64,000 nucleotides of DNA, taken from NCBI RefSeq assembly GCF_000599885.1, contig NZ_JFGT01000002.1, positions 1,075,862 through 1,139,861 of the forward strand, written 5' to 3'. The DNA is from Pantoea sp. IMH. Lineage in GTDB: Bacteria; Pseudomonadota; Gammaproteobacteria; Enterobacterales; Enterobacteriaceae. Within the stretch, counting starts at the first letter, position 1. Each line of letters begins with the position of its first letter. Positions 36,608 through 48,866 of the stretch are shown one piece after another. The notes under the pieces are model-generated. The model did not search any database. It was given only the letters and a program-made list of their open reading frames with translations, and was not told the DNA's origin. Position numbers and translations under genes: made by a program.

Positions 36608-37717
36608 TTAATTCTCCGGGTGGTGCTTCCCTTCCTCAATAAATTCCTCGTCGATCTCATCGCTGTTGCCCTGATGATCGCGACCGGACAGCAGATTCCA
36701 GCAGGCGATAAACATCGCCGCAATCAGCGGACCGATAACAAAACCGTTGATGCCATAAATCTCCATGCCGCCCAGCGTGGTGATCAAAATGAGGTAATCC
36801 GGCATTTTGGTGTCTTTACCGACCAGAATGGGACGCAGGATATTATCCACCATACCGACCACTATCACGAAGAAGGCGATCAGTAAGATGGCTTTCCACA
36901 TCATGCCCGTGGCAAAAAGGAAAATCGCTGCCGGAACCCAGACAATGGCGGAACCCACTGCCGGGATCAACGAAAGGAAACCCATCAGGGCGCCCCACAG
37001 CAGGCTTCCTTCAATGCCGGCAAAGTAAAATGCGATCCCGCCCAGCGTTCCCTGCACTGCCCCCACCACGACGGTGCCTTTCACCGTTGCACGTGAAACC
37101 GCCACAAATTTCATAAACAGGTGATGTTTGGCATACTTTGATAACGGCAGCGCTTCCAGAATCAGGCTGACGAGATAGGAACCATCCTTCAGCAGGAAAA
37201 AAAGCAGATAGAGCATCACGCCAAACCCGACGGTAAAGCTGAAGGTACTCTTGCCGATCAGAAAGACGCTTCCTGCCACATACTGCCCACCCTGAAGCGC
37301 GACCTGCGACAGCTTCTGCTGGATACTGTCCGCCGTATTGAGATCGTGTTCAGCCAGAAAACTGTTCGCCCAGTCCGGCAGATGCCGCATGACATCCGCC
37401 AGCACAACAGGCAGTTGGGTGTTGTTATTCTGCAGCTTGGTATAGACGACGTTAAATTCAATCGCCATTGAAGAGACAATAATCGCCAGCGGCGTAAATA
37501 CGATCATGCAGATCACGAAAACCGTCAGGATCGATGCCAGGCCGTTTCGTTCGCCAAGGTATATCCTGAGGCGGGTCTTCATCGGATGGAAAATCACGGC
37601 GAGGATGGCAGCCCAGAGTACCGGAGAGAAATAGGGCCCTAACACATCGAAAAAAGCTGCCGTCACGATAACCAGGATCAGGATAAAAAATCCCTTTGTC
37701 AGGCCTTTGAATCTCAT
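36608..37717 (-). CDS. AI-2E family transporter (YdiK-like)
   Basis: A 369-residue inner-membrane protein with about eight hydrophobic segments of the AI-2 exporter (PerM-like) family. Marks are the N-terminal AILAVIFHPMKTRLR, GLIPAVG-type segment (MGFLSLIPAVGSAIVWVPAA), and DNILRPILVGKDTKMPDYLILITTLGGMEIYG. It most resembles YdiK-type members. The substrate is unknown; family members export autoinducer-2 or exchange ions. The tail is acidic and polar (DEIDEEFIEEG). The gene stands alone with a terminator. Confidence 0.85.
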   Translation of the reverse strand: MRFKGLTKGFFILILVIVTAAFFDVLGPYFSPVLWAAILAVIFHPMKTRLRIYLGERNGLASILTVFVICMIVFTPLAIIVSSMAIEFNVVYTKLQNNNTQLPVVLADVMRHLPDWANSFLAEHDLNTADSIQQKLSQVALQGGQYVAGSVFLIGKSTFSFTVGFGVMLYLLFFLLKDGSYLVSLILEALPLSKYAKHHLFMKFVAVSRATVKGTVVVGAVQGTLGGIAFYFAGIEGSLLWGALMGFLSLIPAVGSAIVWVPAAIFLFATGMMWKAILLIAFFVIVVGMVDNILRPILVGKDTKMPDYLILITTLGGMEIYGINGFVIGPLIAAMFIACWNLLSGRDHQGNSDEIDEEFIEEGKHHPEN

Positions 37718-37994
37718 AAATGTCCCTTAATCACTGCAATTTTGCCCCCGTAGCATAGAACGCATAATGCGTTTTGCAATGGCTGAGTACTGACAACGCG
37801 TAACAGAAAGCGTCAACCAGCGTGAGTGATGCGTTTGTCGTCACAAACTCATAGGGCAATAGGAATGATAAAAAGACGTTGCGCTGCCGGTCTGCGGTTC
37901 TTTCGCTCTCTGAGGCGCATAACACAACGCATCACGTTGAAAAGGCACGGATGGCGGACAGCAGAAGATAAATGGCGATCCTGAAACTTTAACG
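37718..37994. other. Intergenic region upstream of the AI-2E-family gene
   Basis: No supported gene. Small palindromes such as AACGCA-TAA-TGCGTT (about 37759) and GTTTG...CAAAC near 37831 may be regulatory. Confidence 0.35.
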
Positions 37995-38074
37995 CTTCCC
38001 TTTCCTGCCCGCTGGAGTGACGTCTGACGGCACCGCGATAACCGGGCGGTACCTCACTGGACGGGAAAGGGAAG
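37995..38074. repeat. Long imperfect inverted repeat downstream of sulP
   Basis: CTTCCCTTTCCTGCCCG...GGAGTGA on the left pairs with TCACTGG...CGGGAAAGGGAAG on the right, giving an 80-base hairpin a few bases beyond the sulP stop. It probably marks the mRNA 3' end. Confidence 0.55.
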
Positions 38075-38080
38075 TCAGTC

Positions 38081-39565
38081 TCAGGCCGGCGCCAGCTTAA
38101 CCGGCCACTGGTTCAGAACAATGCCGCGCTTGCGCGCGCCTTCGCCAAAGTCCGCCAGCACCGCTTTCACATCGGGATCGATATATTCGGCATTGTCATG
38201 TTCGACAATCACCACGCTGTTTTCCGGGATCTCTTCCAGTAAGTTTTTGAGGCGGGGATTATGCATAAAGGTCAGGTTCTGCTGGAAGCGCAGGACAAAG
38301 TGATCGTCATAGCGGGTCAGCACCAGCGCATTGCGGTGGCTTTTGTAGATGCTAAACAGGATCTGCGTTGCCAGGCCAATCCCGATCCCTGCCAGCATCC
38401 CAAACACCAGGATTCCACCAATTGTCGCCAGAAACGGAACATACTGCTGGGCCCCCTGACGAAAATGCTCAACGAACAGCCGGGGCGCGGCCAGCTTGTA
38501 CCCGGTATAAAGCAACACCGCCGCCAGACTGGCCAGCGGAATGGCGTTCAGCAAGTTACTGAAGAAAAGACCACACACCAGCAACAGCACGCCATGAATA
38601 AGGATGGAAATTTTACTCTGTGCGCCCGCGCTGACGTTAACGGAGCTACGGACAATCACGGCAGTGATCGGTAGCCCACCCAGAAAGCCGCTCAGCAGGT
38701 TACCGATCCCCTGTGCGCGCATCTCCTTATCGGGAGAAGGCGGCGGATTCTGCGGACGGAGTTTTTTCAGGGCTTCCTGACTCAGTAAGGTTTCAAGGCT
38801 GGCAACGATGGCGAGCGTCACCGCAATCACATAGACCGCCGGATTCTGCCATACCGCCCAGTCTGGCCGCTCAATCTCGCCGGTCAGCGCCTGAATGCTG
38901 TCGAATTCGGGCAAAGCGATGCGCGTCAGATTGCCGATCATGCCAGGGAAAAAGGCGCCGCCAATCAGCGTCACCATGCAGCCAAACAGAACTGCCATCA
39001 GCGGGCCAGGTATCCAGCTTAACGCCTTGCTGTTTTTTACCGTCGGGGTAGTCCAGAACCACAAAATAAACAGGCCAGTGGCGGCAACCGCGATGGCGGG
39101 TAGTGAAACGCTGAAAGCGTTCCCCGTTAACATTGTGCCCAGATCGTTTCCTTCAGAAACACCGAGTGCAACGGGGATTTGCTGAATAATTAACAAAATA
39201 CCGATCGCCGCCAGCATCCCTTTAATCACCGTGCCAGGTACCAGAGTGATGAACCGTCCGGCGCGCGCCACGCCTAACAGAAATTGCAGCACGCCCGCAA
39301 TCATCAGCGCAAGCAGCAGCGCGGAGAATGAACCCAGCGTTTCGATGGCGCCAGTCACTATAGTTACCAGTCCGGCTGCCGGCCCGCTGACGGCAAACTT
39401 AGAGGGGCTGAAGGTGGTAACGCCCAGCCCGCCGATGACCCCGGTCAGCAACCCGACAAAGGGCGGCAGGCCGCTGGCCTGGGCAATACCCAGACACAGC
39501 GGCAGGGCGACAAGAAAGACGACAAGTCCGGCGGGAATATCCTGACGAAGCGTGCTTAAGTTCAT
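38081..39565 (-). CDS. SulP family anion transporter (probable bicarbonate)
   Basis: A 494-residue inner-membrane transporter of the SulP/SLC26 family. The family signature is clear at the N-terminus (DIPAGLVVFLVALPLCLGIA; QASGLPPFVGLLTGVIGG; SPSKFAVSGPAAGLVTIV). About ten to twelve membrane segments follow, then a C-terminal cytosolic STAS-like tail (FRQ-type region to VVIVEHDNAEYIDPDVKAVL). The start overlaps the stop of the carbonic anhydrase gene by 4 bases. The coupling indicates bicarbonate uptake with carbon-dioxide hydration; substrate is inferred from that pairing. Confidence 0.88.
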   Translation of the reverse strand: MNLSTLRQDIPAGLVVFLVALPLCLGIAQASGLPPFVGLLTGVIGGLGVTTFSPSKFAVSGPAAGLVTIVTGAIETLGSFSALLLALMIAGVLQFLLGVARAGRFITLVPGTVIKGMLAAIGILLIIQQIPVALGVSEGNDLGTMLTGNAFSVSLPAIAVAATGLFILWFWTTPTVKNSKALSWIPGPLMAVLFGCMVTLIGGAFFPGMIGNLTRIALPEFDSIQALTGEIERPDWAVWQNPAVYVIAVTLAIVASLETLLSQEALKKLRPQNPPPSPDKEMRAQGIGNLLSGFLGGLPITAVIVRSSVNVSAGAQSKISILIHGVLLLVCGLFFSNLLNAIPLASLAAVLLYTGYKLAAPRLFVEHFRQGAQQYVPFLATIGGILVFGMLAGIGIGLATQILFSIYKSHRNALVLTRYDDHFVLRFQQNLTFMHNPRLKNLLEEIPENSVVIVEHDNAEYIDPDVKAVLADFGEGARKRGIVLNQWPVKLAPA

Positions 39566-40188
39566 AATAAATTTCCCTCTGAATTATGCTGAATAAGCTC
39601 TTTGAGATGACCAGTATGCAGGTCGTATACGCAGCCAAAAACGTCAAGCTCCCGGCCTGAACGCCAGGCGTTAAGAATCGGTGCCGTCTGGATCAGATGG
39701 CCGAACTGCGCCAGCACATTTGCCTCAACCAGCAGGTTAAGGCGCTCGCCTTCGTCAGTGGTATCACGGGTTTCAGCCAGCCCCGGCGCCAGCGCCTCGC
39801 GCAGTTGCGTAATGCGGCGTGCCAGAGGGGAATTTTCACCGGAGAGAGGAATATCCGGCAGCGAAACGGCCGCCTGCACGCCACCGCAGCCGTAGTGTCC
39901 ACAGAGTACAATGCGCGAAACGTTCAGATAGTCGATTGCATATTGCAGGACGCTCATAAAGTTATCATCGCCGCTGACCACCATATTGGCGATATTACGG
40001 TGTACAAACAGCTCGCCAGGATGGGCGCCAGTCAGGACTTCGGCTGGGACGCGGCTGTCTGAGCAGCCGATCCAGAGTGAGTGCGGTTTCTGGGAATGCA
40101 CATTTTGCTGGAAATATTCTGGATCGCGTTGGCGGCGCTGTAAGGCCCAACTGCGGTTTTTCGCTAACAGAGGTTTTAAAGTCGTCAA
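39562..40188 (-). CDS. Beta-class carbonic anhydrase
   Basis: A 208-residue zinc enzyme interconverting CO2 and bicarbonate. The metal site is seen in WIGCSDSRVPAE (Cys and Asp) and VLCGHYGCGGVQAA (His and Cys), with the FVHRNIANMV stretch between. It resembles E. coli Can. It is the first gene of a two-gene operon with the SulP transporter. Whether it is the main cellular carbonic anhydrase or an extra copy cannot be told here. Confidence 0.92.
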   Translation of the reverse strand: MTTLKPLLAKNRSWALQRRQRDPEYFQQNVHSQKPHSLWIGCSDSRVPAEVLTGAHPGELFVHRNIANMVVSGDDNFMSVLQYAIDYLNVSRIVLCGHYGCGGVQAAVSLPDIPLSGENSPLARRITQLREALAPGLAETRDTTDEGERLNLLVEANVLAQFGHLIQTAPILNAWRSGRELDVFGCVYDLHTGHLKELIQHNSEGNLL

Positions 40189-42939
<2,751 letters not shown>

Positions 42940-43023
42940 CGGGCGGCTGGGCTTAAAAAGGTTGCAAGCCAGGCATAATGTGCAGACATTGTTAGCATGC
43001 CGTTTGCTAATAAGGACCTTCTG

Positions 43024-43737
43024 ATGCCTCAGCCTTACTTTTCCCCGCTACTGTCGCGTCTTGAGTGGCTGGATCACGCTTTTCTGCCCGCGGGAGAACG
43101 CCCGCCCGAAGAGGCGATTTATAACCACCAGCGCCACAGCGCTACCGTCGTGCTGGCGAGTGACGCCCTGCCGGTAAAAAGCCGGGAAGCGGATGGCCTG
43201 ATCGCCACCGATAACCGTCCCGTGGCGGTCTATACCGCAGACTGCCTGCCCGTACTGATTGCCGATACGCAAACGCAGCAGGTGGCGGCGGTACATGCCG
43301 GACTCAGCGGCGCGCTGAAAGGCGTCGTCATCAATGCCATTCATCGCCTGGGTGAGCGCGGTGCATCGCCAGCGAACCTGATGATCGCCATCGGTCCTTC
43401 AATCGGGCCATGCTGCTATGAACTGGGTAAGACGCAGCTTACGCAGATGCAGCGGGAAGATCCGCTCAACCTGACCGGGATGATGCATTTTACTGAACGG
43501 CAGCCCGCTAACGATCGTGCCGTGCGGGCGCAGGCCAGCGGCACGACCCAGGGCGTCTGGTTCGACTTACCGCTGCTGGTGAAGCGGATGGCAATGCGCG
43601 AAGGCGTACCGGAAGCGCAGATTGAGATGAGTCGGATCTGTACCTACTGCATGGCGGAAGCGCAGGCGAGCTATCGCCGTAACACCCATTTCAGCCACGG
43701 CTATCAGCAGCGATTCTCATGGATAAGACGGCGATAA
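43024..43737 (+). CDS. YfiH/PgeF (multicopper polyphenol oxidase-like) family paralogue
   Basis: A 237-residue protein of the YfiH family, annotated historically as laccase-like and, for E. coli YfiH, as an editor of wrongly built peptidoglycan precursors. It keeps VYTADCLPVLIAD and VAAVHAGLSGAL with the Cys and His of the metal site, and SIGPCCYELG. The usual HAGWRG is changed to HAGLSG, and the C-terminal RICTYCMAEAQASYRRN is typical. AAGGA lies 7 bases before ATG 43024. yfiH proper is elsewhere in enterobacteria, so this is probably an additional copy with unknown specificity. Confidence 0.82.
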   Translation: MPQPYFSPLLSRLEWLDHAFLPAGERPPEEAIYNHQRHSATVVLASDALPVKSREADGLIATDNRPVAVYTADCLPVLIADTQTQQVAAVHAGLSGALKGVVINAIHRLGERGASPANLMIAIGPSIGPCCYELGKTQLTQMQREDPLNLTGMMHFTERQPANDRAVRAQASGTTQGVWFDLPLLVKRMAMREGVPEAQIEMSRICTYCMAEAQASYRRNTHFSHGYQQRFSWIRRR

Positions 43738-43746
43738 GGCTGAAAA

Positions 43747-44874
43747 CTAGCGCAGTTTAACCGAGCGCAGGATGACGAACTTCTGATTCGACGCGAGCGT
43801 GGTGCAGTTGCCGAACAGTTTTTTCATCTTGCGGTAGTAATCTAAATGACGGTTGCCGACGATGCGCAGTTCGCCGCCATATTGCAGACAGCGCCGCGCA
43901 TCACGGAACATCTGCCAGGCGATATGATCGGTCAGCGCGCTCTGCTGGTGGAACGGCGGGTTACAGAGAACCGCATGTAAGCGATCGGAAGGGAAACCCG
44001 CCATCGCGTTATTGACGCCGAAATGGCTTCGCGCCAGATCCTGTGGCCGGTTCAGTTCCACGTTCATCTGGCTGGAGGCGACCGCCATCCAGGATTCATC
44101 AAGGAAATGCACCTCGGCGGCGGGATTTTTCTCCAGCGCCATCAGGCCAATCACACCGTTGCCGCAGCCCAGATCCACGATTTCCCCCTCCAGCCCATCC
44201 GGCAGATGTTCCAGAAAGAAGCGGGCACCGACGTCCAGGCCCGTGCGGGCAAAAACGTTCGCATGGTTGTGGATCTGATAGGGCGTGCCGTCCAGCGGCC
44301 AGCTGTTAATCACCGGGGAATCTGGCAGCGCTGGCAGCGTTGGCGTGCAGTAGATCAGCCGCGCTTTTTTTACTGCCAGTGAGGTGCGGGTGGTACCCAA
44401 TACGCGCTCAAACAGCTGTAAGGTTGAGGTGTGAATATCCTTCGCTTTACCCGCCGCGATGACCTGCGTCTCCGGCGTCACCACGCTGCGCAGCGCGCGA
44501 AGCTGCTGTTCGAGCAGCGCCAGGGTTTTTGGGATTTTAATCAGTACGCGGGCAGGTGAAACGGGCAGCGCGGCCAGGCTGTCCAGCAGCTGTACGTCAC
44601 CTTCATCCATGCCGTTCAGCGCCAGGTTCTGCCGCGTGGCCTGGTGAGCGATAAAGGAGTCGCTGATGCTGTAGAGCGTTTCGCCAAACAGCGCGCAGGC
44701 CAGGGCGCCAAACGTATCATTGAAAATCAGCGTTGGTCCGTTCGCCGGGGTTTCAGCAAGGTGGCTGAGCAGATACTCATCTGCTGCATCCCATGCCTGC
44801 AACGGACTCTCTTCGCGCATCTGGGGAAAACGGTGCAGCGTCAGCGTGCGGTGGCTCAGTTCGAGTTGGCTCAT
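43747..44874 (-). CDS. rlmG: 23S rRNA (guanine1835-N2)-methyltransferase
   Basis: A 375-residue two-domain methyltransferase that makes m2G1835 in 23S rRNA. The C-terminal catalytic domain has the SAM motif [12 protein letters not shown] and the NPPF motif in [11 protein letters not shown]. The N-terminal domain is the degenerate methyltransferase-like fold. The length is close to E. coli RlmG (378 aa). Synteny after fadH (with one inserted gene) and before ygjP supports it. Convergent with the YfiH paralogue. Confidence 0.95.
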   Translation of the reverse strand: MSQLELSHRTLTLHRFPQMREESPLQAWDAADEYLLSHLAETPANGPTLIFNDTFGALACALFGETLYSISDSFIAHQATRQNLALNGMDEGDVQLLDSLAALPVSPARVLIKIPKTLALLEQQLRALRSVVTPETQVIAAGKAKDIHTSTLQLFERVLGTTRTSLAVKKARLIYCTPTLPALPDSPVINSWPLDGTPYQIHNHANVFARTGLDVGARFFLEHLPDGLEGEIVDLGCGNGVIGLMALEKNPAAEVHFLDESWMAVASSQMNVELNRPQDLARSHFGVNNAMAGFPSDRLHAVLCNPPFHQQSALTDHIAWQMFRDARRCLQYGGELRIVGNRHLDYYRKMKKLFGNCTTLASNQKFVILRSVKLR

Positions 44875-45075
44875 GGGATCTCCGGCGTGGTAAAATTCCC
44901 GCGTTTTATCCCCTAAAACGGGCTGACAGTAAACGTTTTTCTTGCAGGCAGCGCGCGGTTAGCGTTAAAGCCGGGCGGAAAATGGCTCAGCTTTGAGGGC
45001 GCTGCGGTCCGGCGCGATGTTCAATCGCCGTCTTAACCGGCTATAATCGGGGAAATTTATTACGCTTGCGGCATT

Positions 45076-45582
45076 ATGACTCAGTTACGCTATCTGAACG
45101 GTTATCCCTCCAACATTATTGCTCAGGTACAGACGCTGTTTGACCAGGGCAAGCTGGGCCTCTGGCTGGATAAAAAGTATCCGGGCGGCCACAGCGTGCA
45201 GAACGATAAAGCCCTCTATCAGTACGTTTCCGAGCTTAAACAGCGCTATGTGAGAAATGCTTCCGCGCTTTCCAGGGTGATGTACGATAACAAACAGAAC
45301 CCGATTAAAGGCACGCTGGGTACCAATACCTTCGTTTCCCGCGTCCAGGGCAGTAAGTTAAAGTCCAGTAATGAAATCAGGATTGCGACCCTGTTCCGCG
45401 ACGGGCCGGAGGATTTTCTGCGGATGATCGTGATTCACGAACTCGCGCACCTTAAAGAGAAAGAGCATAACAAAGCGTTCTATCAATTATGCTGCCATAT
45501 GGATCCCGATTATCATCAGCTCGAATTTGATATGCGTCTCTGGCTCAACTGGAAAGAGCTGAGTAATAAAGAAAGGCTGTAG
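45076..45582 (+). CDS. ygjP: YgjP-like metallopeptidase domain protein
   Basis: A 168-residue protein with the zinc-metallopeptidase motif HELAH followed by KEKEHNKAFYQLC, in the order typical of the YgjP/SprT-like (DUF45, M48-type) family. The C-terminal CHMDPDYHQLEFDMRLWL stretch matches E. coli YgjP. Its substrate is not known. It lies divergent from rlmG; E. coli ygjQ, which follows there, is absent here. Confidence 0.9.
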   Translation: MTQLRYLNGYPSNIIAQVQTLFDQGKLGLWLDKKYPGGHSVQNDKALYQYVSELKQRYVRNASALSRVMYDNKQNPIKGTLGTNTFVSRVQGSKLKSSNEIRIATLFRDGPEDFLRMIVIHELAHLKEKEHNKAFYQLCCHMDPDYHQLEFDMRLWLNWKELSNKERL

Positions 45583-45710
45583 CGGTGGATCTGCGTTCCT
45601 GCTTGCGACTGTCTCTTCCCGGTGGGAAAGGAGGAAGATGAACCGCAGGCTCTTATCTCTTGAGCGCCGGGCTCTCCTCCTGTCGCTTGCAGCTCAGGCG
45701 CTGAGCGCGA

Positions 45711-47408
45711 TCAGAGAAACGCTTTTGCTTTCTGGATCAGGCTGGTTTTGGTCAGCGCGCCAAGATACTTTCTTTCCTGCGGATTATTCAGCACCGGTAA
45801 GCGCTCCAGCGTTATCGCGGCAAACGCTTCCCACCCTTCAGTAATGGTCTGGTTTTCATAGATGGTCGGAAAGGCGGTATCCATCACCCCGCTGACCGGC
45901 GAATTCAGCGTAATTTCTTTATCAAGCACCTTACGGGAAATGTCGTGGATGGAGGTGGCGCCGAGAAACTCGCCCTCTTCGCTGACCACGTAGACGAAGC
46001 GCTCCCGTTTAAGCGAGCTGACCGCCAGCGCTTTACCCACGGAATCTTCCGGCCTCAGCGCTGCGCCGGAGACGATGAACTGCGAAATAATGCCGTTATC
46101 AAATTCAAACTTCGCATCTGAGCGGCTGAAGTGATTTTTGATCAGCGGATAGGTGCTGGCGAGCTGTAACCGGTAGGCAGTCATGGTCGCCAGCACGCAG
46201 GCGATCATGGTGGGGAAAAGCAGGCTGCTGTTGAGCGTCATCTCCAGCACCATCAGCATCGCCATCAGCGGTGCCTGACTGACGGAAGCCAGCACGGCAC
46301 CCATGCCGATGGCTGCGAATATCACTGCATGGCTGACCGGCAGCCCCGCAAGGCTTGCCAGCGAAGCCAGCAGCACGCCAACAATAGCGCCAATCAGTAG
46401 CGAAGGCGTAAAAAGCCCGCCGACGGCGCTCGATCCGACGGAGATGGCGGTGGCGACCATTTTCAGCACCAGCAGGATCACCAGGCCTTTAATCAGAAAG
46501 CCGCCTGCCATGATCGTGACAATCACTTCGTAGCCGTTGCCCAGGATATTGCTGCTGCCTGTCGCCATGCCGCCGACGAGTAAGCCGCCCAGCCCCAGAC
46601 GCAGCGGCAGGCTTTTGATCTTACCGAAGCGGGCCTTGCTTTGATTAATCAGCCAGATAAACGCCCCGCCCGCCAGTCCCGCCAGCAGGCCCAGCGCCAC
46701 AGTCAGCAGCATGTTAACGGGCGTCAGCTCAAACTGCGCGCTGGTTAAGGTGTAGATGGCGGAGCGGTGTCCCAGCGTCCACATGGTCAGCACCGCCACG
46801 CCGGAGGAGATAATCAGCGGGATGACGCGCTGAAGCGCCGAGATGCCAAACGCAATTTCCGCCACAAAAATGGCCGACGCCAGCGGCGCATGATAGACGG
46901 ATGAAAGGCCGGCCGCCGCCGCCATCGCCACCACATCACTGTTTCGCAGGTTTAAACGCTGAAAGCAAAACCGCCCCATCAGGCTGCCGCAGAGCGCGGA
47001 GAGCTGCACCATCGGCCCTTCTTTCCCTATTGAAGCGCCGCTGCTGATGCTGGCCAGGGATGAGATCGCACGAAACAGTGAGGTTTTGGTCGGCACCGCG
47101 TCCAGCCTGGCGTTGATCACCTCCAGATAGTCCGTGCGCACCGTCTCTTTTTGCTCAATCGCCGTCGCGTAACGCAGGAAAAATCCGGCTATAACGCCGC
47201 CAGCACCGACAATCAGCGGCCAGTAATACCAGGGGTAAACCTGTACCGCCTGGGTAATATCTTTGTCGGTGCTGAACATCAGGCTGTTGATCAATTCGAT
47301 GGTCAGCCGGAAGAGCAGCGTCACCAGCGAGGCGGCAAAGCCCACCGGAATCGCGACCAGAATACTGGTCCAGTTCAGCGCATGTCTGCTACCCGTTGTC
47401 ATTTTCAT
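45711..47408 (-). CDS. ClC-type chloride channel/transporter (ClcB-like) with CBS pair
   Basis: A 565-residue inner-membrane ClC protein. Visible marks are the GASIGKEGPMVQ motif with the gating Glu and GGLFTPSLLIGA; the YHAPLASAIFVAEI helix also matches. The GSGIP motif of ClcA is not seen; as in ClcB the same position reads differently (TDYLEVI region). Residues about 430-565 form two CBS motifs (AVSSLKRERFVYVV; ITLERLPVLNNPQERKYLG), which E. coli ClcB lacks. I choose ATG 47408 with AGGATAA 8 bases upstream; the longer frame adds a non-family extension. It lies in place of ygjQ. Confidence 0.85.
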   Translation of the reverse strand: MKMTTGSRHALNWTSILVAIPVGFAASLVTLLFRLTIELINSLMFSTDKDITQAVQVYPWYYWPLIVGAGGVIAGFFLRYATAIEQKETVRTDYLEVINARLDAVPTKTSLFRAISSLASISSGASIGKEGPMVQLSALCGSLMGRFCFQRLNLRNSDVVAMAAAAGLSSVYHAPLASAIFVAEIAFGISALQRVIPLIISSGVAVLTMWTLGHRSAIYTLTSAQFELTPVNMLLTVALGLLAGLAGGAFIWLINQSKARFGKIKSLPLRLGLGGLLVGGMATGSSNILGNGYEVIVTIMAGGFLIKGLVILLVLKMVATAISVGSSAVGGLFTPSLLIGAIVGVLLASLASLAGLPVSHAVIFAAIGMGAVLASVSQAPLMAMLMVLEMTLNSSLLFPTMIACVLATMTAYRLQLASTYPLIKNHFSRSDAKFEFDNGIISQFIVSGAALRPEDSVGKALAVSSLKRERFVYVVSEEGEFLGATSIHDISRKVLDKEITLNSPVSGVMDTAFPTIYENQTITEGWEAFAAITLERLPVLNNPQERKYLGALTKTSLIQKAKAFL

Positions 47409-47631
47409 GCCGTTATCCTGCAAGATGTTATCTGACGCTATCCTCCAGGAGGTGCGATGGAAAATCAAATATTCCTGCGGATTATGGCGCTTCGCCCCGC
47501 CATTTCCGTCAGTAAAACAACGCTTTTTCACCTTGTCCGGTTGACCCGCCATGTTACTCTGAGTCAGACCAGAGTGGGACGGTGACCGATCTGTTCCGCA
47601 ATTTAAAAATGAGTGGAGATCGCAACACGCT

Positions 47632-48618
47632 ATGATTCGCTTCGCAATAGTTGGCACCAACTGGATTACGCGGCAGTTCGTCGACGCTGCACATCAGACC
47701 GGTAAGATGAAACTTACCGCCGTCTATTCCCGAACGCTGGAGCAGGCTCAGGCCTTCAGCAATGAGTACCAGGTGGCGCATATTTTTACCTCACTGGAGC
47801 GGATGGCCGGGTCAGAGGATATTGATGCAGTCTATATCGCAAGCCCCAATGCGCTGCACTGTCAGCAGGCGCTGCTGTTTATGCAGCACGGCAAACATGT
47901 CATCTGCGAGAAACCGCTGGCGTCCAATCTGCGCGAGGCCGAGGCGATGATCGCCTGCGCCCGCGATAACCAGGTGGTGCTGTTCGAGGCATTTAAAACC
48001 GCCAGTCTGCCCAACTTTCGGGTTCTTCAGCAGGCGCTGCCCGGCGTTGGTAAGCTGCGTAAAGCCCAACTGACCTACTGTCAGTATTCCTCCCGCTATC
48101 AGCGTTATCTCGATGGCGAAAACCCCAACACGTTTAATCCTGCCTGGTCCAACGGTTCCATCATGGATATCGGCTTTTACTGTCTGGCCTCTGCCGTCGC
48201 GCTATGGGGCGAACCGGTTAGCGTGGCCGCAAACGCGTCGCTGCTGGAAAGCGGCGTCGATGCTCACGGTACTGTGGTGATGAACTATGGCGATTTCGAC
48301 GTTACTCTGCTGCACTCCAAAGTCAGCCAGTCCGTTAACGCCAGCGAAATCCAGGGGGAAGAGGGGTCGCTGGTGATCGATCATATTGCTGAATGCCAGC
48401 GCATCACCGTCATGCCACGCAGCGGTAAGCCTCAGGATCTCACACAACCTCAGCACATCAATACGATGTTTTACGAAGCAGAAACATTTGCAAAACTGAT
48501 AGATAATAAAGAGGTCAACCATCCCGGACTGGCCGTTTCACGCACTACAGCGAAGCTGCTGACCGAAATACGGCGTCAAACTGGCGTGATTTTTCCGGCG
48601 GATAAGGTGGATGTGTAA
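47632..48618 (+). CDS. ygjR: Gfo/Idh/MocA family oxidoreductase YgjR
   Basis: A 328-residue putative NAD(P)-dependent oxidoreductase. The N-terminal Rossmann fold starts MIRFAIVGTNWITRQFVDAA; AVYIASPNALHCQQALLFMQ and HVICEKPLASN hold the Gfo/Idh EKP motif; the C-terminal sheet domain includes NGSIMDIGFYCLASAVALWG. The substrate is unknown. It resembles E. coli YgjR in sequence and position, directly before alx. Confidence 0.92.
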   Translation: MIRFAIVGTNWITRQFVDAAHQTGKMKLTAVYSRTLEQAQAFSNEYQVAHIFTSLERMAGSEDIDAVYIASPNALHCQQALLFMQHGKHVICEKPLASNLREAEAMIACARDNQVVLFEAFKTASLPNFRVLQQALPGVGKLRKAQLTYCQYSSRYQRYLDGENPNTFNPAWSNGSIMDIGFYCLASAVALWGEPVSVAANASLLESGVDAHGTVVMNYGDFDVTLLHSKVSQSVNASEIQGEEGSLVIDHIAECQRITVMPRSGKPQDLTQPQHINTMFYEAETFAKLIDNKEVNHPGLAVSRTTAKLLTEIRRQTGVIFPADKVDV

Positions 48619-48683
48619 ATATTTCTAAATATTAACATCAAGGATTGACCAGTAGCGCCCCGGCCTCTATCTTCAAACGCAGC

Positions 48684-48806
48684 AAAGGGGAGTAACTTCA
48701 TTGCCGGCTAATCGTCATTACGGTGCGTAAGCACCCGGTTACCGGGCAACCAGGATCCATCCTGCGTTGTAAGTGAGACCTTGCCGGGAGGCGAGGTTTG
48801 CTTACA
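48684..48806 (+). promoter_or_regulatory. yybP-ykoY (Mn2+-sensing) riboswitch, alx leader
   Basis: The conserved core is visible: AAAGGGGAGTAAC at the 5' side, a GC-rich internal hairpin (GCACCCGGTTACCGGG region), then TAAGTGAGACCTTGCCGGGAGGCGAGGTTTGCTTA. This is the pH/Mn2+-responsive element known upstream of alx and mntP in E. coli. It ends about 60 bases before the alx ATG. Confidence 0.9.
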
Positions 48807-48866
48807 GCATCAACACTGTGGCTGACGTCTTCCAACGTTGGCCATTTTTATGCACAGGATAATGCT

